Made by a program: the position numbers and the translations under genes
Shown: positions 16,661 to 25,130 of the stretch, piece by piece
Layout of the letters: every line of letters starts with the position of its first letter
Numbering within the stretch: the first letter of the stretch is position 1
The notes under the pieces: generated by a model
Told to the model about the DNA's origin: nothing
What the model saw: the letters and a program-made list of their open reading frames with translations, nothing else
The model's database searches: none
DNA from: Izemoplasma sp964435595
Lineage (GTDB): Bacteria; Bacillota_I; Bacilli_A; Izemoplasmatales; Izemoplasmataceae
Length of the DNA: 62,919 nucleotides
Assembly (NCBI GenBank): GCA_964435595.1
Contig: CAYSZV010000010.1
Coordinates: 1-62,919, forward strand
Direction: 5' to 3'

Positions 16661-16682
16661 GCGCTACATAGGAGGAGTCACA

Positions 16683-17345
16683 ATGACCAAACAAAAGATC
16701 AAGCCCTCGTTAGGATTATTAGCAATTCCGATTTTCTTATTTATCTTAGCAATTTCCGTTTCAGTATATTTAATGATAGATCCAATTCAAGAAATGATGG
16801 ATATTGAAACTCAAAATCTTGGAACTGAAACGATATTTCAAGCATATGATGATTTTGAGCAATATCAAGTTTTTTTAGAACTTGATAGCGATGAATCATT
16901 TTACTCAGTTAGCACATCAAATGGAAATATTACTGTCCAAACAAAAGACTCAGATGGAAATTATGCAACATATGAGTTCCAACTAAAATATTATGGTTCA
17001 CTTCAAACAGTATATTATGAAGTGTTCGAACCGACAGGTACTACTACTATCAATAACTTGACACTCGTTTTTATTATTGAACTTGAGTTTGATGGTAGAT
17101 ATGGTATTGATTCAAATAGTATTGGTGAGACAAGAGAGTTTGCCGTAAATCAAACTGATGTAGTAAGTTTACTTTCAGGCATCTTTATAGCAGTCGGAGT
17201 CGGATTAGTGATTGGATTTGTTGCTGTCGTTGCTCTTGTCATAATATTGATTATGCGCAGCAGCTACAAAAAGAAAATCAAAAAGGAACAGGAATTCTCA
17301 ATGGATGAACCTGTTACAGTAGAAGATAATCTTACAAAGGAATAG
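16683..17345 (+). CDS. Bitopic membrane protein of unknown function
   Basis: 220 residues from ATG 16683, chosen because a perfect GGAGGAG (16671-16677) precedes it; the longer in-frame start at 16659 has none. One N-terminal helix (about residues 12-34), a ~130-residue beta-rich extracellular segment with acidic and aromatic residues (e.g. YDDFEQYQVFLELDSDESFY), a second helix (about 165-195), and a short basic then acidic cytoplasmic tail. No family is recognised. It sits alone between an attenuator-like leader and a shared terminator. Confidence 0.7.
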   Translation: MTKQKIKPSLGLLAIPIFLFILAISVSVYLMIDPIQEMMDIETQNLGTETIFQAYDDFEQYQVFLELDSDESFYSVSTSNGNITVQTKDSDGNYATYEFQLKYYGSLQTVYYEVFEPTGTTTINNLTLVFIIELEFDGRYGIDSNSIGETREFAVNQTDVVSLLSGIFIAVGVGLVIGFVAVVALVIILIMRSSYKKKIKKEQEFSMDEPVTVEDNLTKE

Positions 17346-17352
17346 GACAAAT

Positions 17353-17379
17353 AAAAAAGACTTTGAAAAGTCTTTTTTT
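17353..17379. terminator. Bidirectional terminator
   Basis: AAAAAAGACTTT followed by AAAGTCTTTTTTT with a 2-3 nt loop. It serves the convergent membrane-protein and XRE genes. Confidence 0.7.
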
Positions 17380-17908
17380 ATAACAAAACCAATACTGTAA
17401 AAACAATTAATGGTATATAACTAACCACATACGCAATATATATATTTTTTGTTCTTTTATGTCCCGGAATAAATGCATCAGTAACAAAATACGCATTGAT
17501 CGGAATCAATCCTCCAAGTGCAAACACACCATATACAATGAGTGCTAATATATGATTCTTAATGACTAACTCATCCAAAATATAGAATGATCCAAGTGCA
17601 AATAAATAAATCATTAAACTCATAACTGCCATAATCCAAATAAATCCTGCATTATCAAATTTCGTTTCTTTTCCGTTAACAATCAATGTTTCTTTCTGCT
17701 TTGTTTCTCGTTGTAATATTTCATCAATTGAAACATCATAATAATCTGCCAGTAATCCCAATGTTTCAATATCAGGGATACTGTCTCCATTTTCCCATCT
17801 AGATACTGCTTGATAGGTTACACCAAATTCATCGGCTATTTCCTTCTGTGTTTTGCCTAATTCTTTCCTCTTATTTAATAGATAACATCCTATTGCTTTG
17901 TTGTCCAT
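17378..17908 (-). CDS. XRE regulator with membrane-spanning C-terminus
   Basis: 176 residues. The N-terminal HTH (LGKTQKEIADEFGVTYQAVS...WENGDSIPDIETL, residues 17-50) has the RWE-x-G-x-x-x-P signature common in Firmicutes. A linker with DEILQRETKQKETLIVNG leads to three membrane helices (about 85-105, 118-140, 155-175). Membrane-tethered XRE proteins often sense envelope state or regulate a neighbouring transporter; no partner gene is obvious. Family role inferred. Confidence 0.75.
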   Translation of the reverse strand: MDNKAIGCYLLNKRKELGKTQKEIADEFGVTYQAVSRWENGDSIPDIETLGLLADYYDVSIDEILQRETKQKETLIVNGKETKFDNAGFIWIMAVMSLMIYLFALGSFYILDELVIKNHILALIVYGVFALGGLIPINAYFVTDAFIPGHKRTKNIYIAYVVSYIPLIVFTVLVLL

Positions 17909-17999
17909 ATCATCACCTCTGCCTACATCCTATTATACCACACTAATATTAACAATAAATAGTAAGTCGAATTTCTCAAGTTGAAATTGAGTTCAATTG

Positions 18000-18024
18000 A
18001 AAAAGCCCGCCATAGCGGGCTTTT
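18000..18024 (-). terminator. Terminator after tkt
   Basis: AAAAGCCCGC / GCGGGCTTTT perfect 10-bp stem with a 4-nt loop, followed on the minus strand by TTTTTC. Confidence 0.85.
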
Positions 18025-18029
18025 ATCAT

Positions 18030-19976
18030 TTATAAGTTTTTATATAATTTTGCTATTTTTTCTGTTGTAAATCCGAAATACTCAATTGCATCCTTAGCTG
18101 GAGCACTGACTCCGAAGCGTTCAATTCCTTTTACGTTAGATGCAAATTGATACCATAAATCAGGAGTACCCATTTCTAATGCCAATCTTTTTGTACATGA
18201 AGATGGTAATACTGATTCTTTGTATTCTTTCGATTGTTGTTTGAATACATCCATCGATGGCATCGAAACAACGCGAACTTTGATTCCTTCTTCTAATAAT
18301 GCTTTTTGCGTATCAATTGCCAGACCTACTTCACTACCAGCTGCGATTAAGATTCCTTCAAAGTCTTCAAGGTCACTAATAACGTATCCACCTTTTTTGA
18401 AGTCTTCATATGATACTTCTACTTTTACTTCTAAGTTTTGTCTAGATAGAACAATCACTGTAGGTGCATTGGTTGCTTCCATTGCGAAGCGATATGAATA
18501 ATTTGTTTCATTGGCATCTGCTGGTCTGAATAAATTAATGTTTGGTGTCGTTCTAAACATTGATAATTGTTCAATTGGTTCATGGGTTGGACCATCTTCA
18601 CCTACTGCAACACTATCATGTGAGAAGATGAATGTAGAAGGTATACCCATAATTGCAGCCATTCTTGCTGCTGGCTTGAGGTAATCACTAAAGACAAAGA
18701 ATGCCCCACTGAATCCTTTTAGTCCATGTAAGACAAGACCATTTACCATAGCAGCCATCGCGTGTTCTCTTACACCATAGTTGATATTTCTTCCAAGTGG
18801 GTTATCATATGAGAAATGCCCATTGATTCCTTTGGCTTTTGTAGATTTTGTTAAATCGGCAGACCCACCAATTATAGCTACATTATCATTGCTTAATGCA
18901 GTGATTGCTTTTCCACCACTAACACGAGAAGCTTCATTTGTTCCAAGTGGTGCTTTCGGTAATACTTTTTCAAAATCAAATGAAACAGTACCATTCATAA
19001 TATCTTCTAATTGTTTTGCAAGTTCTGGATAATTTGTTTTGTATTCTTCAAACATCATTTCCCATTCATTCAAAGCAGTTTCTCCTCTTTGAACGGTATG
19101 TGTAAAGAAATGATCATACACTTCTTCCGGTACTGTGAACTCATCAAACTCATATCCCATACGTTTTCTCATTGCATTTGTTTCTTCTGTTCCAAGTGGT
19201 GCACCATGTGTTGCACTGTCACCTTGGTTACTTGCACCAAATCCAATAATTGATTTGATTTCAATAATAGAAGGATGCCCTTTGTGTCCTTTTGCAATAT
19301 TGATTGCATCATTAATCGCAGACACATCATTCCCATCATTCACTTTAATATAATGCCAATTCATAGCCTCATATTTTTCTTGAACATTTTCACTATTTGC
19401 CCATTCTAATGGTCCATCTAATTGGATATCATTTGAATCATATAATACGATTAATTTTTCTAATCCTAAGTGTCCAGCAAGACTCATTGCTTCTTGTGTT
19501 ACACCTTCTTGTAAATCACCATCTCCACATAATGCATAAGTGAAATGATCTACTACATTATAGCCCTCTTTATTAAATGTTGCCCCCAAATAACGTTCTG
19601 CGACAGCCATACCAGCTGCCATGGCAATTCCTTGTCCTAAGGGACCACTTGTTGCATCAATACCTTCAGTATGCATATACTCAGGATGACCAGGTGTCAT
19701 TGAGTTTAATTGTCTAAATTGTTTTAAATCTTCTATTGAAACCTTATACCCAGATAAGTGTAATGTTGCATACAACATTGCACTCCCATGACCTGCCGCT
19801 AAGATAAAACGATCGCGATTAAACCAATTCGGCTTGTTTGGTGTTACTCTTAAATGTTTGGTGTATAAATTATACATAGTAGGTGCAGCACCTAACACAA
19901 TTCCGGGGTGCCCACTGTTTGCTTTGTTGATTGCATCCATTCCTAAGAAACGGATTGCATTGATAGAATAATTCAT
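18030..19976 (-). CDS. tkt: Transketolase
   Basis: 648 residues, full length. N-terminal RFLGMDAINKANSGHPGIVLG, FILAAGHGSAMLY and the TPP/Mg motif GDGDLQEGVTQEA near residue 155; C-terminal pyrimidine domain with NYGVREHAMAAMVNG and DSVAVGEDGPTHEPIEQL. It transfers two-carbon units in the non-oxidative pentose phosphate pathway. Monocistronic, with a strong promoter (20018-20046) and terminator. All catalytic motifs are intact. Confidence 0.96.
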   Translation of the reverse strand: MNYSINAIRFLGMDAINKANSGHPGIVLGAAPTMYNLYTKHLRVTPNKPNWFNRDRFILAAGHGSAMLYATLHLSGYKVSIEDLKQFRQLNSMTPGHPEYMHTEGIDATSGPLGQGIAMAAGMAVAERYLGATFNKEGYNVVDHFTYALCGDGDLQEGVTQEAMSLAGHLGLEKLIVLYDSNDIQLDGPLEWANSENVQEKYEAMNWHYIKVNDGNDVSAINDAINIAKGHKGHPSIIEIKSIIGFGASNQGDSATHGAPLGTEETNAMRKRMGYEFDEFTVPEEVYDHFFTHTVQRGETALNEWEMMFEEYKTNYPELAKQLEDIMNGTVSFDFEKVLPKAPLGTNEASRVSGGKAITALSNDNVAIIGGSADLTKSTKAKGINGHFSYDNPLGRNINYGVREHAMAAMVNGLVLHGLKGFSGAFFVFSDYLKPAARMAAIMGIPSTFIFSHDSVAVGEDGPTHEPIEQLSMFRTTPNINLFRPADANETNYSYRFAMEATNAPTVIVLSRQNLEVKVEVSYEDFKKGGYVISDLEDFEGILIAAGSEVGLAIDTQKALLEEGIKVRVVSMPSMDVFKQQSKEYKESVLPSSCTKRLALEMGTPDLWYQFASNVKGIERFGVSAPAKDAIEYFGFTTEKIAKLYKNL

Positions 19977-20017
19977 TTCATTCTCTCCTTTGAAAAATAT
20001 ATTTTCCTTACTAAAAA

Positions 20018-20046
20018 ATTATACTAACATATTGTGAATAACGCAA
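20018..20046 (-). promoter_or_regulatory. tkt promoter
   Basis: On the minus strand TTGCGT (20041-20046), a 17-nt spacer, TATAAT (20018-20023). Confidence 0.6.
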
Positions 20047-20092
20047 TTGATTTCCCCATTAATTTGTTATACTATAGATAAGAGGTGATGGC

Positions 20093-20530
20093 ATGGAAAA
20101 TCTTAAAAAAGCACTTATAAAATTATTCCAACAAAGAAGTACTAATACACATTCATCAAATAAGAATATGAAGACGTATCGTACCGATTTAAAAGATCTA
20201 AAACTTGAAGTGTTATTATTTACACATTTCATGTATGAAGACGACGACAAATTATCAATATTTGAAAAAGGATCCATTTTAAAATTTCTAAAAGAAAACG
20301 CTGATTCGATTCCAGAATCCACAGAAACACAATTCAAAGAATGGATAAACAACCCTCCATCACTCGGATATATATTAGATTATGCGAAGAAGAATAATTA
20401 TTCATATGAAGATTTAGATGCTGCAATTGTTGCATTTGTACATTATACTGATAGCAATTCAAAGTATCATCAAGTGATTCGAAGTGTAAGAAGAAAACTA
20501 ATTTTAGAAAAAGACTACTTAAAACACTAG
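20093..20530 (+). CDS. Small soluble alpha-helical protein, possibly TerB-like
   Basis: 145 residues, acidic, no signal or membrane segment. The start is fixed by AGAGGTGAT 4-12 nt upstream. The body (LKLEVLLFTHFMYEDDDKLS...FEKGSILKFLKENADS) resembles the TerB-like pattern of a helix ending in Y-x-D-D/G followed by an E-x-x-x-I helix, but the match is loose. Divergent from tkt and followed by a strong terminator. Function unknown. Confidence 0.6.
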   Translation: MENLKKALIKLFQQRSTNTHSSNKNMKTYRTDLKDLKLEVLLFTHFMYEDDDKLSIFEKGSILKFLKENADSIPESTETQFKEWINNPPSLGYILDYAKKNNYSYEDLDAAIVAFVHYTDSNSKYHQVIRSVRRKLILEKDYLKH

Positions 20531-20536
20531 ATAAGC

Positions 20537-20576
20537 AAAAAACACTGCATACTGTATTTCAGTAAGCAGTGTTTTT
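20537..20576 (+). terminator. Terminator after the 20093 gene
   Basis: AAAAACACTGC / GCAGTGTTTTT stem with an inner TACTG/CAGTA extension, then T-rich sequence. Confidence 0.8.
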
Positions 20577-20587
20577 AATATGAAAAT

Positions 20588-20636
20588 TTTTACGTTTTAT
20601 TTATTATTATAGTGTTTATTACGTAAATATTTACGT
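20588..20636. promoter_or_regulatory. hipBA-associated palindrome and repeat downstream of hipA
   Basis: ACGTAAATATTTACGT (20621-20636) is a perfect 16-bp palindrome 8 bp beyond the hipA stop. TTTTACGTTTTA (20588-20599) recurs exactly upstream of hipB (22307-22318). These are candidate HipB binding sites. Confidence 0.5.
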
Positions 20637-20643
20637 GTTATAT

Positions 20644-21921
20644 TTAATAACGTATGAACATCTTTTCGATTTCATCAATTGTAATATCATCCAATTTCGC
20701 TTCTTTGGCAAATGTTCTCCATTTTCCCAAAGCACTTTGAATCTCATCTATTATAATCAATGCATGTTTTTCTCTGATATTCATCGTTTTAGCAGCTTTC
20801 AGTATATCGGTTTTGCTAATGTCTTTGGTCTTACCATTCACCCTCATTTGATGTTCAAATGTATAACGTCCTTCTGGATTATAAGCAAACGTAACATCAT
20901 ATGCAGGTGATAAAGACCATTTCCCTTTTTGATCCATTAAGAATGAGATGTTCTTGACATGATCATCTCTATTTATTGCCATAATGTTAAAAACCATACG
21001 ACGAAAGAATTCTTTATTTTCGCTTGCTTCAACACCCAAATCATACATTATTTGTGATACTTCTTCATAGCTCATCAATCCCGGATTATTGTAAGAAACA
21101 TGAGTCAAAGCCCCCAATGTTTGCATATGTACTTTCATTAAAGTGCCATCATCCATAATGATTCTATCAAATCGTTTTGTCATAAAGTGATACATGTTAT
21201 CAATCGATAGTAATCGTGATTCCATCATATTAATTCCAGCTTCTTTTGCCATTAGGTAATAGGCAAATTCTCTTCTAGTAAAATTTTCTTCTTCTTGATC
21301 TTGAGTTACTCCACCAAGTTTTAAAATCCAATAGGTAAAATCCTTTCCAGCATTAATCTGTCCCGATTTTACAACACCTGTTTTTTCATTATATGCTATG
21401 ATTGCTTTTGCTCTAGCACCACCAGCTGAAGTACCCACTTTAATAATATCTACTAATCTATCCTTATCTTTTACAGTAATGCTTTCCTTATGATTTAGAA
21501 TTTCGTTACTTAATTCAACAAGTTTGTTCACATCAATCTCATCTGACTCACCAAAGTCCAAATCTCGACTTGGTCGAAACTCTAATGCACCCATTCCTCT
21601 TTCTCCAATATAACATAATCTTTCAATCGAATTAAAAGATTCCTTTGTTCTACCGTTTGCAGCTAGCCACCCATCTAATATTGCATTCCCATATTTATCT
21701 GGTAACGAGTCAGCCAACAATCCTGGAAGACCTTTGAAGGTATCATATTCTAAAGTATTGAATTGATATACATCACTTGAAAGTGGCATCATGATAGGTG
21801 AAACTTGAATATTGCTGAGAATAAATTGCGGATCATAAGCAAATAAGTGATATCCAGAATCCTGATCAACTGAAACAGCTCCAATTCTTCTATTCCAAAG
21901 ATACACTTCTGCAACAATCAT
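20644..21921 (-). CDS. hipA: HipA-family serine/threonine kinase (toxin)
   Basis: 425 residues, family length. The N-terminal subdomain ends in GLPGLLADSLPDKYGN; the kinase core has the Gly-rich KVGTSAGGARAK (161-172), the catalytic loop NRDDHVKN and the metal-binding SPAYDVTF. HipA kinases phosphorylate tRNA synthetases or related targets and induce dormancy when unbound by HipB. The ATG overlaps the hipB stop by 4 nt. Motifs are intact, so it is probably active. Confidence 0.9.
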   Translation of the reverse strand: MIVAEVYLWNRRIGAVSVDQDSGYHLFAYDPQFILSNIQVSPIMMPLSSDVYQFNTLEYDTFKGLPGLLADSLPDKYGNAILDGWLAANGRTKESFNSIERLCYIGERGMGALEFRPSRDLDFGESDEIDVNKLVELSNEILNHKESITVKDKDRLVDIIKVGTSAGGARAKAIIAYNEKTGVVKSGQINAGKDFTYWILKLGGVTQDQEEENFTRREFAYYLMAKEAGINMMESRLLSIDNMYHFMTKRFDRIIMDDGTLMKVHMQTLGALTHVSYNNPGLMSYEEVSQIMYDLGVEASENKEFFRRMVFNIMAINRDDHVKNISFLMDQKGKWSLSPAYDVTFAYNPEGRYTFEHQMRVNGKTKDISKTDILKAAKTMNIREKHALIIIDEIQSALGKWRTFAKEAKLDDITIDEIEKMFIRY

Positions 21922-22259
21922 TCGTTATCTCCCCAAACCCATCCAGCTTTTGTTTCTTCTTTCCTATTGTGAACTCTCTGACGTTTGTGTCCTAGTTCTA
22001 AGATATCAAACGGATTGGCCTTTGAATCTGGAATCAAATTATTTAAGTTTTCTACATTGCGTAAGACTTTCAAAATCGAAACCAAGTGTTTGGTAGAAAT
22101 ACTTTCTCCACGTTCCACGTTCGATACAGTTTTTGTAGAAATATTTGCATTCTTTGCAAGATTTTCTTGTGTAATAGCCATTGCAATTCTTCTTTCTTTT
22201 ATTCTATTACCCAACTCTTGTAATATTACTTCAATTGATTGTCTTCCATTTATCTTCAT
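21918..22259 (-). CDS. hipB: HipB-like XRE antitoxin
   Basis: 113 residues from ATG 22259 (GGGTGAT 4 nt upstream); the longer TTG start at 22271 lacks a ribosome site. HTH residues ~22-55 (IAMAITQENLAKNANISTKT...VSNVERGES) are XRE-type. Co-encoded with hipA, it should both bind the kinase and repress its own promoter. A near-palindrome similar to the site downstream of hipA lies upstream at 22300-22315. Confidence 0.85.
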   Translation of the reverse strand: MKINGRQSIEVILQELGNRIKERRIAMAITQENLAKNANISTKTVSNVERGESISTKHLVSILKVLRNVENLNNLIPDSKANPFDILELGHKRQRVHNRKEETKAGWVWGDNE

Positions 22260-22299
22260 ATTATCACCCAACTAGATTATAACATATATAAATTTAATA

Positions 22300-22318
22300 C
22301 GCAATATTTTACGTTTTA
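22300..22318. promoter_or_regulatory. Candidate HipB operator upstream of hipB
   Basis: ACGCAATATTTTACGT is an imperfect version of the perfect palindrome ACGTAAATATTTACGT found downstream of hipA. It overlaps the repeated TTTTACGTTTTA. About 40 bp upstream of the ATG. Confidence 0.45.
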
Positions 22319-22337
22319 AGCAATCAAATTTGTTATA

Positions 22338-22347
22338 NNNNNNNNNN
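22338..22347. other. Assembly gap between hipBA and the glucan locus
   Basis: Ten Ns, a conventional placeholder. Linkage of hipBA to the glucan genes is therefore only scaffold-level, and the hipB promoter may be incomplete. Confidence 0.95.
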
Positions 22348-22372
22348 TAAGTAAATAAATTAAGTGTAATAT

Positions 22373-22384
22373 GTAAAATTTTAC
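22373..22384. promoter_or_regulatory. 12-bp palindrome right of the gap
   Basis: GTAAAATTTTAC is a perfect inverted repeat in AT-rich sequence; it resembles the hipBA sites only loosely and could be chance. Confidence 0.25.
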
Positions 22385-22390
22385 TTATTA

Positions 22391-22419
22391 AAAGCGAACA
22401 TTTCTGTTCGCTTTTTTTT
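22391..22419. terminator. Terminator at the end of the glucan locus
   Basis: AAAGCGAACA / TGTTCGCTTT stem with a 4-nt loop. A long T run follows on the plus side and a shorter TTTT on the minus side. It ends the lipoprotein-lacI-GH16 unit. Confidence 0.75.
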
Positions 22420-22422
22420 GAT

Positions 22423-23136
22423 CTATTGATAAATCTTGATATCTTTTACAATAAACTCCTGAGGAAAACTATCCATATCAACTTCTCCACCAAATGTTCC
22501 ACCGATTGCTAAGTTAATGATTAAAAAGAAGTTTCGATCAAATGGCCATCCTTTGATAGAAGAATCTCTACCATCTTGTCCTTTTTCATAACGAACAAGT
22601 TCTTTACCATCTAAGTAGTATGTAATTGCATCTTCTTCCCATAATAAAGAATAGGTATAGAATCTATCTGTTAAATCAGGTACAAGAACTGTTTTATAGT
22701 ATTGTTCGTCTTTATTTGGATTGGTCGCGTGGTTATATTTTTCTGTATGAAGACATAAGAATAATTCATTTAAATCATTCCCACAATGTTCCATAATATC
22801 AATCTCACCAGATTTTGGCCAGTGCCCATATAGTCCATCTTCTGGCATCATCCATAATGCAGGCCACGTTCCTTTTCCTTTTGGAACTTTGGCTACAATA
22901 TCAATTTTCCCATATTTGAATGAGAATTTATGTTTTGTATTGATTCTACCACTTTTAATCACACCATCTTCTAATGTTGCTTGAATGTGTAATCCATCAT
23001 CAAAAAATAAATTGTTAGAATGATCTACATATTGTTGTTTTTCTTTGTTTGCCCATTTTTCTCCAACTGAGACATTCCATTCATCTCGATTGAGTGTTGT
23101 TGCGTCGACAAAATTATAATGTTTTACTAGTTTCAT
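22423..23136 (-). CDS. Cytoplasmic GH16 beta-glucanase
   Basis: 237 residues from ATG 23136, supported by AAGGGTG upstream; it overlaps the lacI stop by 23 nt. No signal peptide. The GH16 catalytic signature E-I-D-I-M-E is present in SGEIDIMEHCG (Glu111, Asp113, Glu116), preceded by GTWPALWMMPEDG and followed by INLAIGGTFGG. Closest in pattern to laminarinase-type (endo-beta-1,3-glucanase) GH16 enzymes. A cytoplasmic location implies it trims imported oligosaccharides. The lipoprotein GH16 at 25117 is a second, surface copy. Confidence 0.9.
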   Translation of the reverse strand: MKLVKHYNFVDATTLNRDEWNVSVGEKWANKEKQQYVDHSNNLFFDDGLHIQATLEDGVIKSGRINTKHKFSFKYGKIDIVAKVPKGKGTWPALWMMPEDGLYGHWPKSGEIDIMEHCGNDLNELFLCLHTEKYNHATNPNKDEQYYKTVLVPDLTDRFYTYSLLWEEDAITYYLDGKELVRYEKGQDGRDSSIKGWPFDRNFFLIINLAIGGTFGGEVDMDSFPQEFIVKDIKIYQ

Positions 23137-24151
23137 TGTTATACACCCTTGTTGTTTCTCCATTCACTAAGAATGTGTCTACTGTAGTTGTCTCCGTTAC
23201 TCTTCTTTTGTTTTTATCATTGATCATTTGTAATACTTGGCTTGCGGCTATTTTACCCATTTTATCAGTATCTTGTTTGATTGTTGAAAGTCTAGGACTA
23301 ATCATTTGCCCTACATCGATTCCATCAAATCCAATCAAAGAGTAGTCTTCTGGAACTGATTTTCCAGCTTCAGTAATGGCTTGGATTGCTCCAATCGCAA
23401 TCATATCAGAAGCACAGAATACTGCAGTTGGTTGCTCTTTTAATTTCAAGATTTGTTTCATAGCATTGTATCCAGCTTCTTTACTAAAGAACTCTCCACT
23501 TACTTGCCACTCATCATGCAATTCAAGACCATTTTTTATAATCGCGTTTTCGAATGCTAGTTTTCTCCATCCACCGATATATAAATACTCTCCACCATAA
23601 ATATTTGCAATTTTCGTATGCCCAAGTTCTTTAAAGTACTTAATTGCACGACCAACACCTTGCATATTATTTGAGGTAACTTGAGACACATTATCATGTT
23701 CAAAATCGATTAACATTGTAGGTATATCACTCTTATATAATTGTTCCATTTCGTTGCTACCAAATTCTCCGCATAAGACCAAAACAGCTTCTACTTGTTT
23801 TCGTCTTGAATGCTCATAGTATGATCCATTATTACTTCCCATACTTTTACTTAAAAACATAATGTCATATCCTTGTGCTTCCACAACAGATTTGAAACTC
23901 TCTAAGATTTTACTAAACAAAGGATGTTGTAAACCAACTCCCGTAACCTCTTCAAAGATAATCCCGATTGTATATGATTTTTGTGTAATCAACGAGCGTG
24001 CAGATGCATTTGGTACATATCCCATCTCTTCACATAAATCCAATATCTTTTGTTTTGTTGCTTTGGAAATATCTGTATAATTATTTAATGCTTTTGATAC
24101 AGTTGTAATACTGTATCCACTCTTACTTGCTACATCTTTAATCGTTACCAT
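23114..24151 (-). CDS. LacI-family regulator of the glucan locus
   Basis: 345 residues from ATG 24151 (GAGGGTGAT just upstream). The N-terminal LacI HTH is complete: MVTIKDVASKSGYSITTVSK followed by ALNNY, and the sensor domain has the periplasmic-binding-like pattern (SYTIGIIFEE..., FCASDMIAIGAIQAI, LIGFDGIDVGQMISPRLSTI). It lies between a carbohydrate-binding lipoprotein and a cytoplasmic GH16, so its ligand is probably a beta-gluco-oligosaccharide (inference). A likely target is the GAAAACG-type box seen near the glucan promoters. It lies in the unit it would regulate. Confidence 0.9.
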   Translation of the reverse strand: MVTIKDVASKSGYSITTVSKALNNYTDISKATKQKILDLCEEMGYVPNASARSLITQKSYTIGIIFEEVTGVGLQHPLFSKILESFKSVVEAQGYDIMFLSKSMGSNNGSYYEHSRRKQVEAVLVLCGEFGSNEMEQLYKSDIPTMLIDFEHDNVSQVTSNNMQGVGRAIKYFKELGHTKIANIYGGEYLYIGGWRKLAFENAIIKNGLELHDEWQVSGEFFSKEAGYNAMKQILKLKEQPTAVFCASDMIAIGAIQAITEAGKSVPEDYSLIGFDGIDVGQMISPRLSTIKQDTDKMGKIAASQVLQMINDKNKRRVTETTTVDTFLVNGETTRVYNNETSKTL

Positions 24152-24162
24152 GTTTATCACCC

Positions 24163-24972
24163 TCAACCAATCTTGTAAATTTTTATGTGATCTAAATATA
24201 TTGTTGTTAAGGACCTATCCCCTGCGACATCTCCAAATTCAAACAATATACTACCATTCGTATTTGTATCTTTATACATTGTAAATTCATAACTATATGT
24301 TGCCCATTCCTCTGTCAAACTAAATATATTGACATTAGGATCAAACTTATCAAACCACGGATCATAATTGATTAATTCTCCCACTTGTAGTTGAATCACT
24401 CTTCCGTTGTCTGCTTTTCCAGCAAACTCTATACGATATAATTGCCCTTGATTAAATTGAACTCCATCAGTATTTAGTCTCGGTCTATACCAGATACCTT
24501 GTTCAACACTATGGATTTCTATTTCTAACACACCATCAACGACAGTAAATGTCCCATCACCAGTTCCGTCTTCTTCATAGATTCCATATCCATCTAAGCC
24601 ATTGAAGAATTCTCCATAAGGAAATATATTAATCATTTCCTCATCTCCGTAATGAACTGTGATGTATCGTAAATGCAATAGTTGATTGCCATCAGAATCA
24701 TTTACTCGATATTTAATTAAATAGGTCCCGTTTTCGTTCGTATCAACACGACCTTCCACTGTAATGGAATTTGTTAATGATCCATCTTGTACATCGTAAG
24801 CTGTGACACCATCGAGTGGATCGAATCGTGCATTCTTTGATAATTCAATATCATCGACACCATATAAGTTTGGCGCAATAGGATCGTTCACCTCATCAGG
24901 CACTCCTTCTTCAGGTAGCCTACAAGATGATAACAATAAGACTAAGATTATTACTATAACTCGTTTCATCAT
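24163..24972 (-). CDS. Carbohydrate-binding surface lipoprotein
   Basis: 269 residues from ATG 24972 (or 24969), with GGTGAT just upstream. Lipobox LLSSC after a short signal. Residues ~28-110 form a DUF5011-like Ig domain (DPLDGVTAYDVQDGS...). Residues ~115-268 are a CBM4/9-type module: GEFFNG...; YRIEFAGKADNGRVIQLQVG; a final TIYLDHIKIYKI. No catalytic domain. Probably captures glucan at the surface. It has its own promoter (24990-25018) and heads the lacI/GH16 unit. Confidence 0.75.
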   Translation of the reverse strand: MMKRVIVIILVLLLSSCRLPEEGVPDEVNDPIAPNLYGVDDIELSKNARFDPLDGVTAYDVQDGSLTNSITVEGRVDTNENGTYLIKYRVNDSDGNQLLHLRYITVHYGDEEMINIFPYGEFFNGLDGYGIYEEDGTGDGTFTVVDGVLEIEIHSVEQGIWYRPRLNTDGVQFNQGQLYRIEFAGKADNGRVIQLQVGELINYDPWFDKFDPNVNIFSLTEEWATYSYEFTMYKDTNTNGSILFEFGDVAGDRSLTTIYLDHIKIYKIG

Positions 24973-24989
24973 AACTATCACCACATTAC

Positions 24990-25018
24990 ATTCTAATACG
25001 TAATTTAAAGAATGTCTA
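24990..25018 (-). promoter_or_regulatory. Promoter of the lipoprotein-lacI-GH16 unit
   Basis: On the minus strand TAGACA (25013-25018), a 17-nt spacer, TAGAAT (24990-24995). Confidence 0.6.
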
Positions 25019-25021
25019 TAT

Positions 25022-25046
25022 CGTTTTCGAAAATTTTCGTAATTTA
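25022..25046. promoter_or_regulatory. CGAAAACG box plus CGAAAATTTTCG palindrome
   Basis: Plus-strand CGTTTTCG (25022-25029) lies 3 bp upstream of the -35; overlapping it is the perfect 12-bp palindrome CGAAAATTTTCG (25028-25039), then TAATTTA. A very similar arrangement lies before the PASTA-GH5 gene. Candidate LacI-family operator. Confidence 0.55.
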
Positions 25047-25103
25047 TCTTCTTTTTTATGCAATGTGTACAAATAACAAGCCGAAACAATTCGAAACTCA
25101 AAC

Positions 25104-25130
25104 AAAAAAGCCTGTTTTATTCAACAGGCT
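25104..25130 (-). terminator. Terminator ending the 13-gene glucan operon
   Basis: AGCCTGTT / AACAGGCT stem (25109-25116, 25123-25130) overlapping the GH16 stop codon, followed on the minus strand by TTTTTTG. Confidence 0.75.

Noticed and set aside
22373..22384. 12-bp palindrome as a firm operator
   Set aside because: AT-only core with flanking GC pair; chance is likely in this AT-rich sequence.
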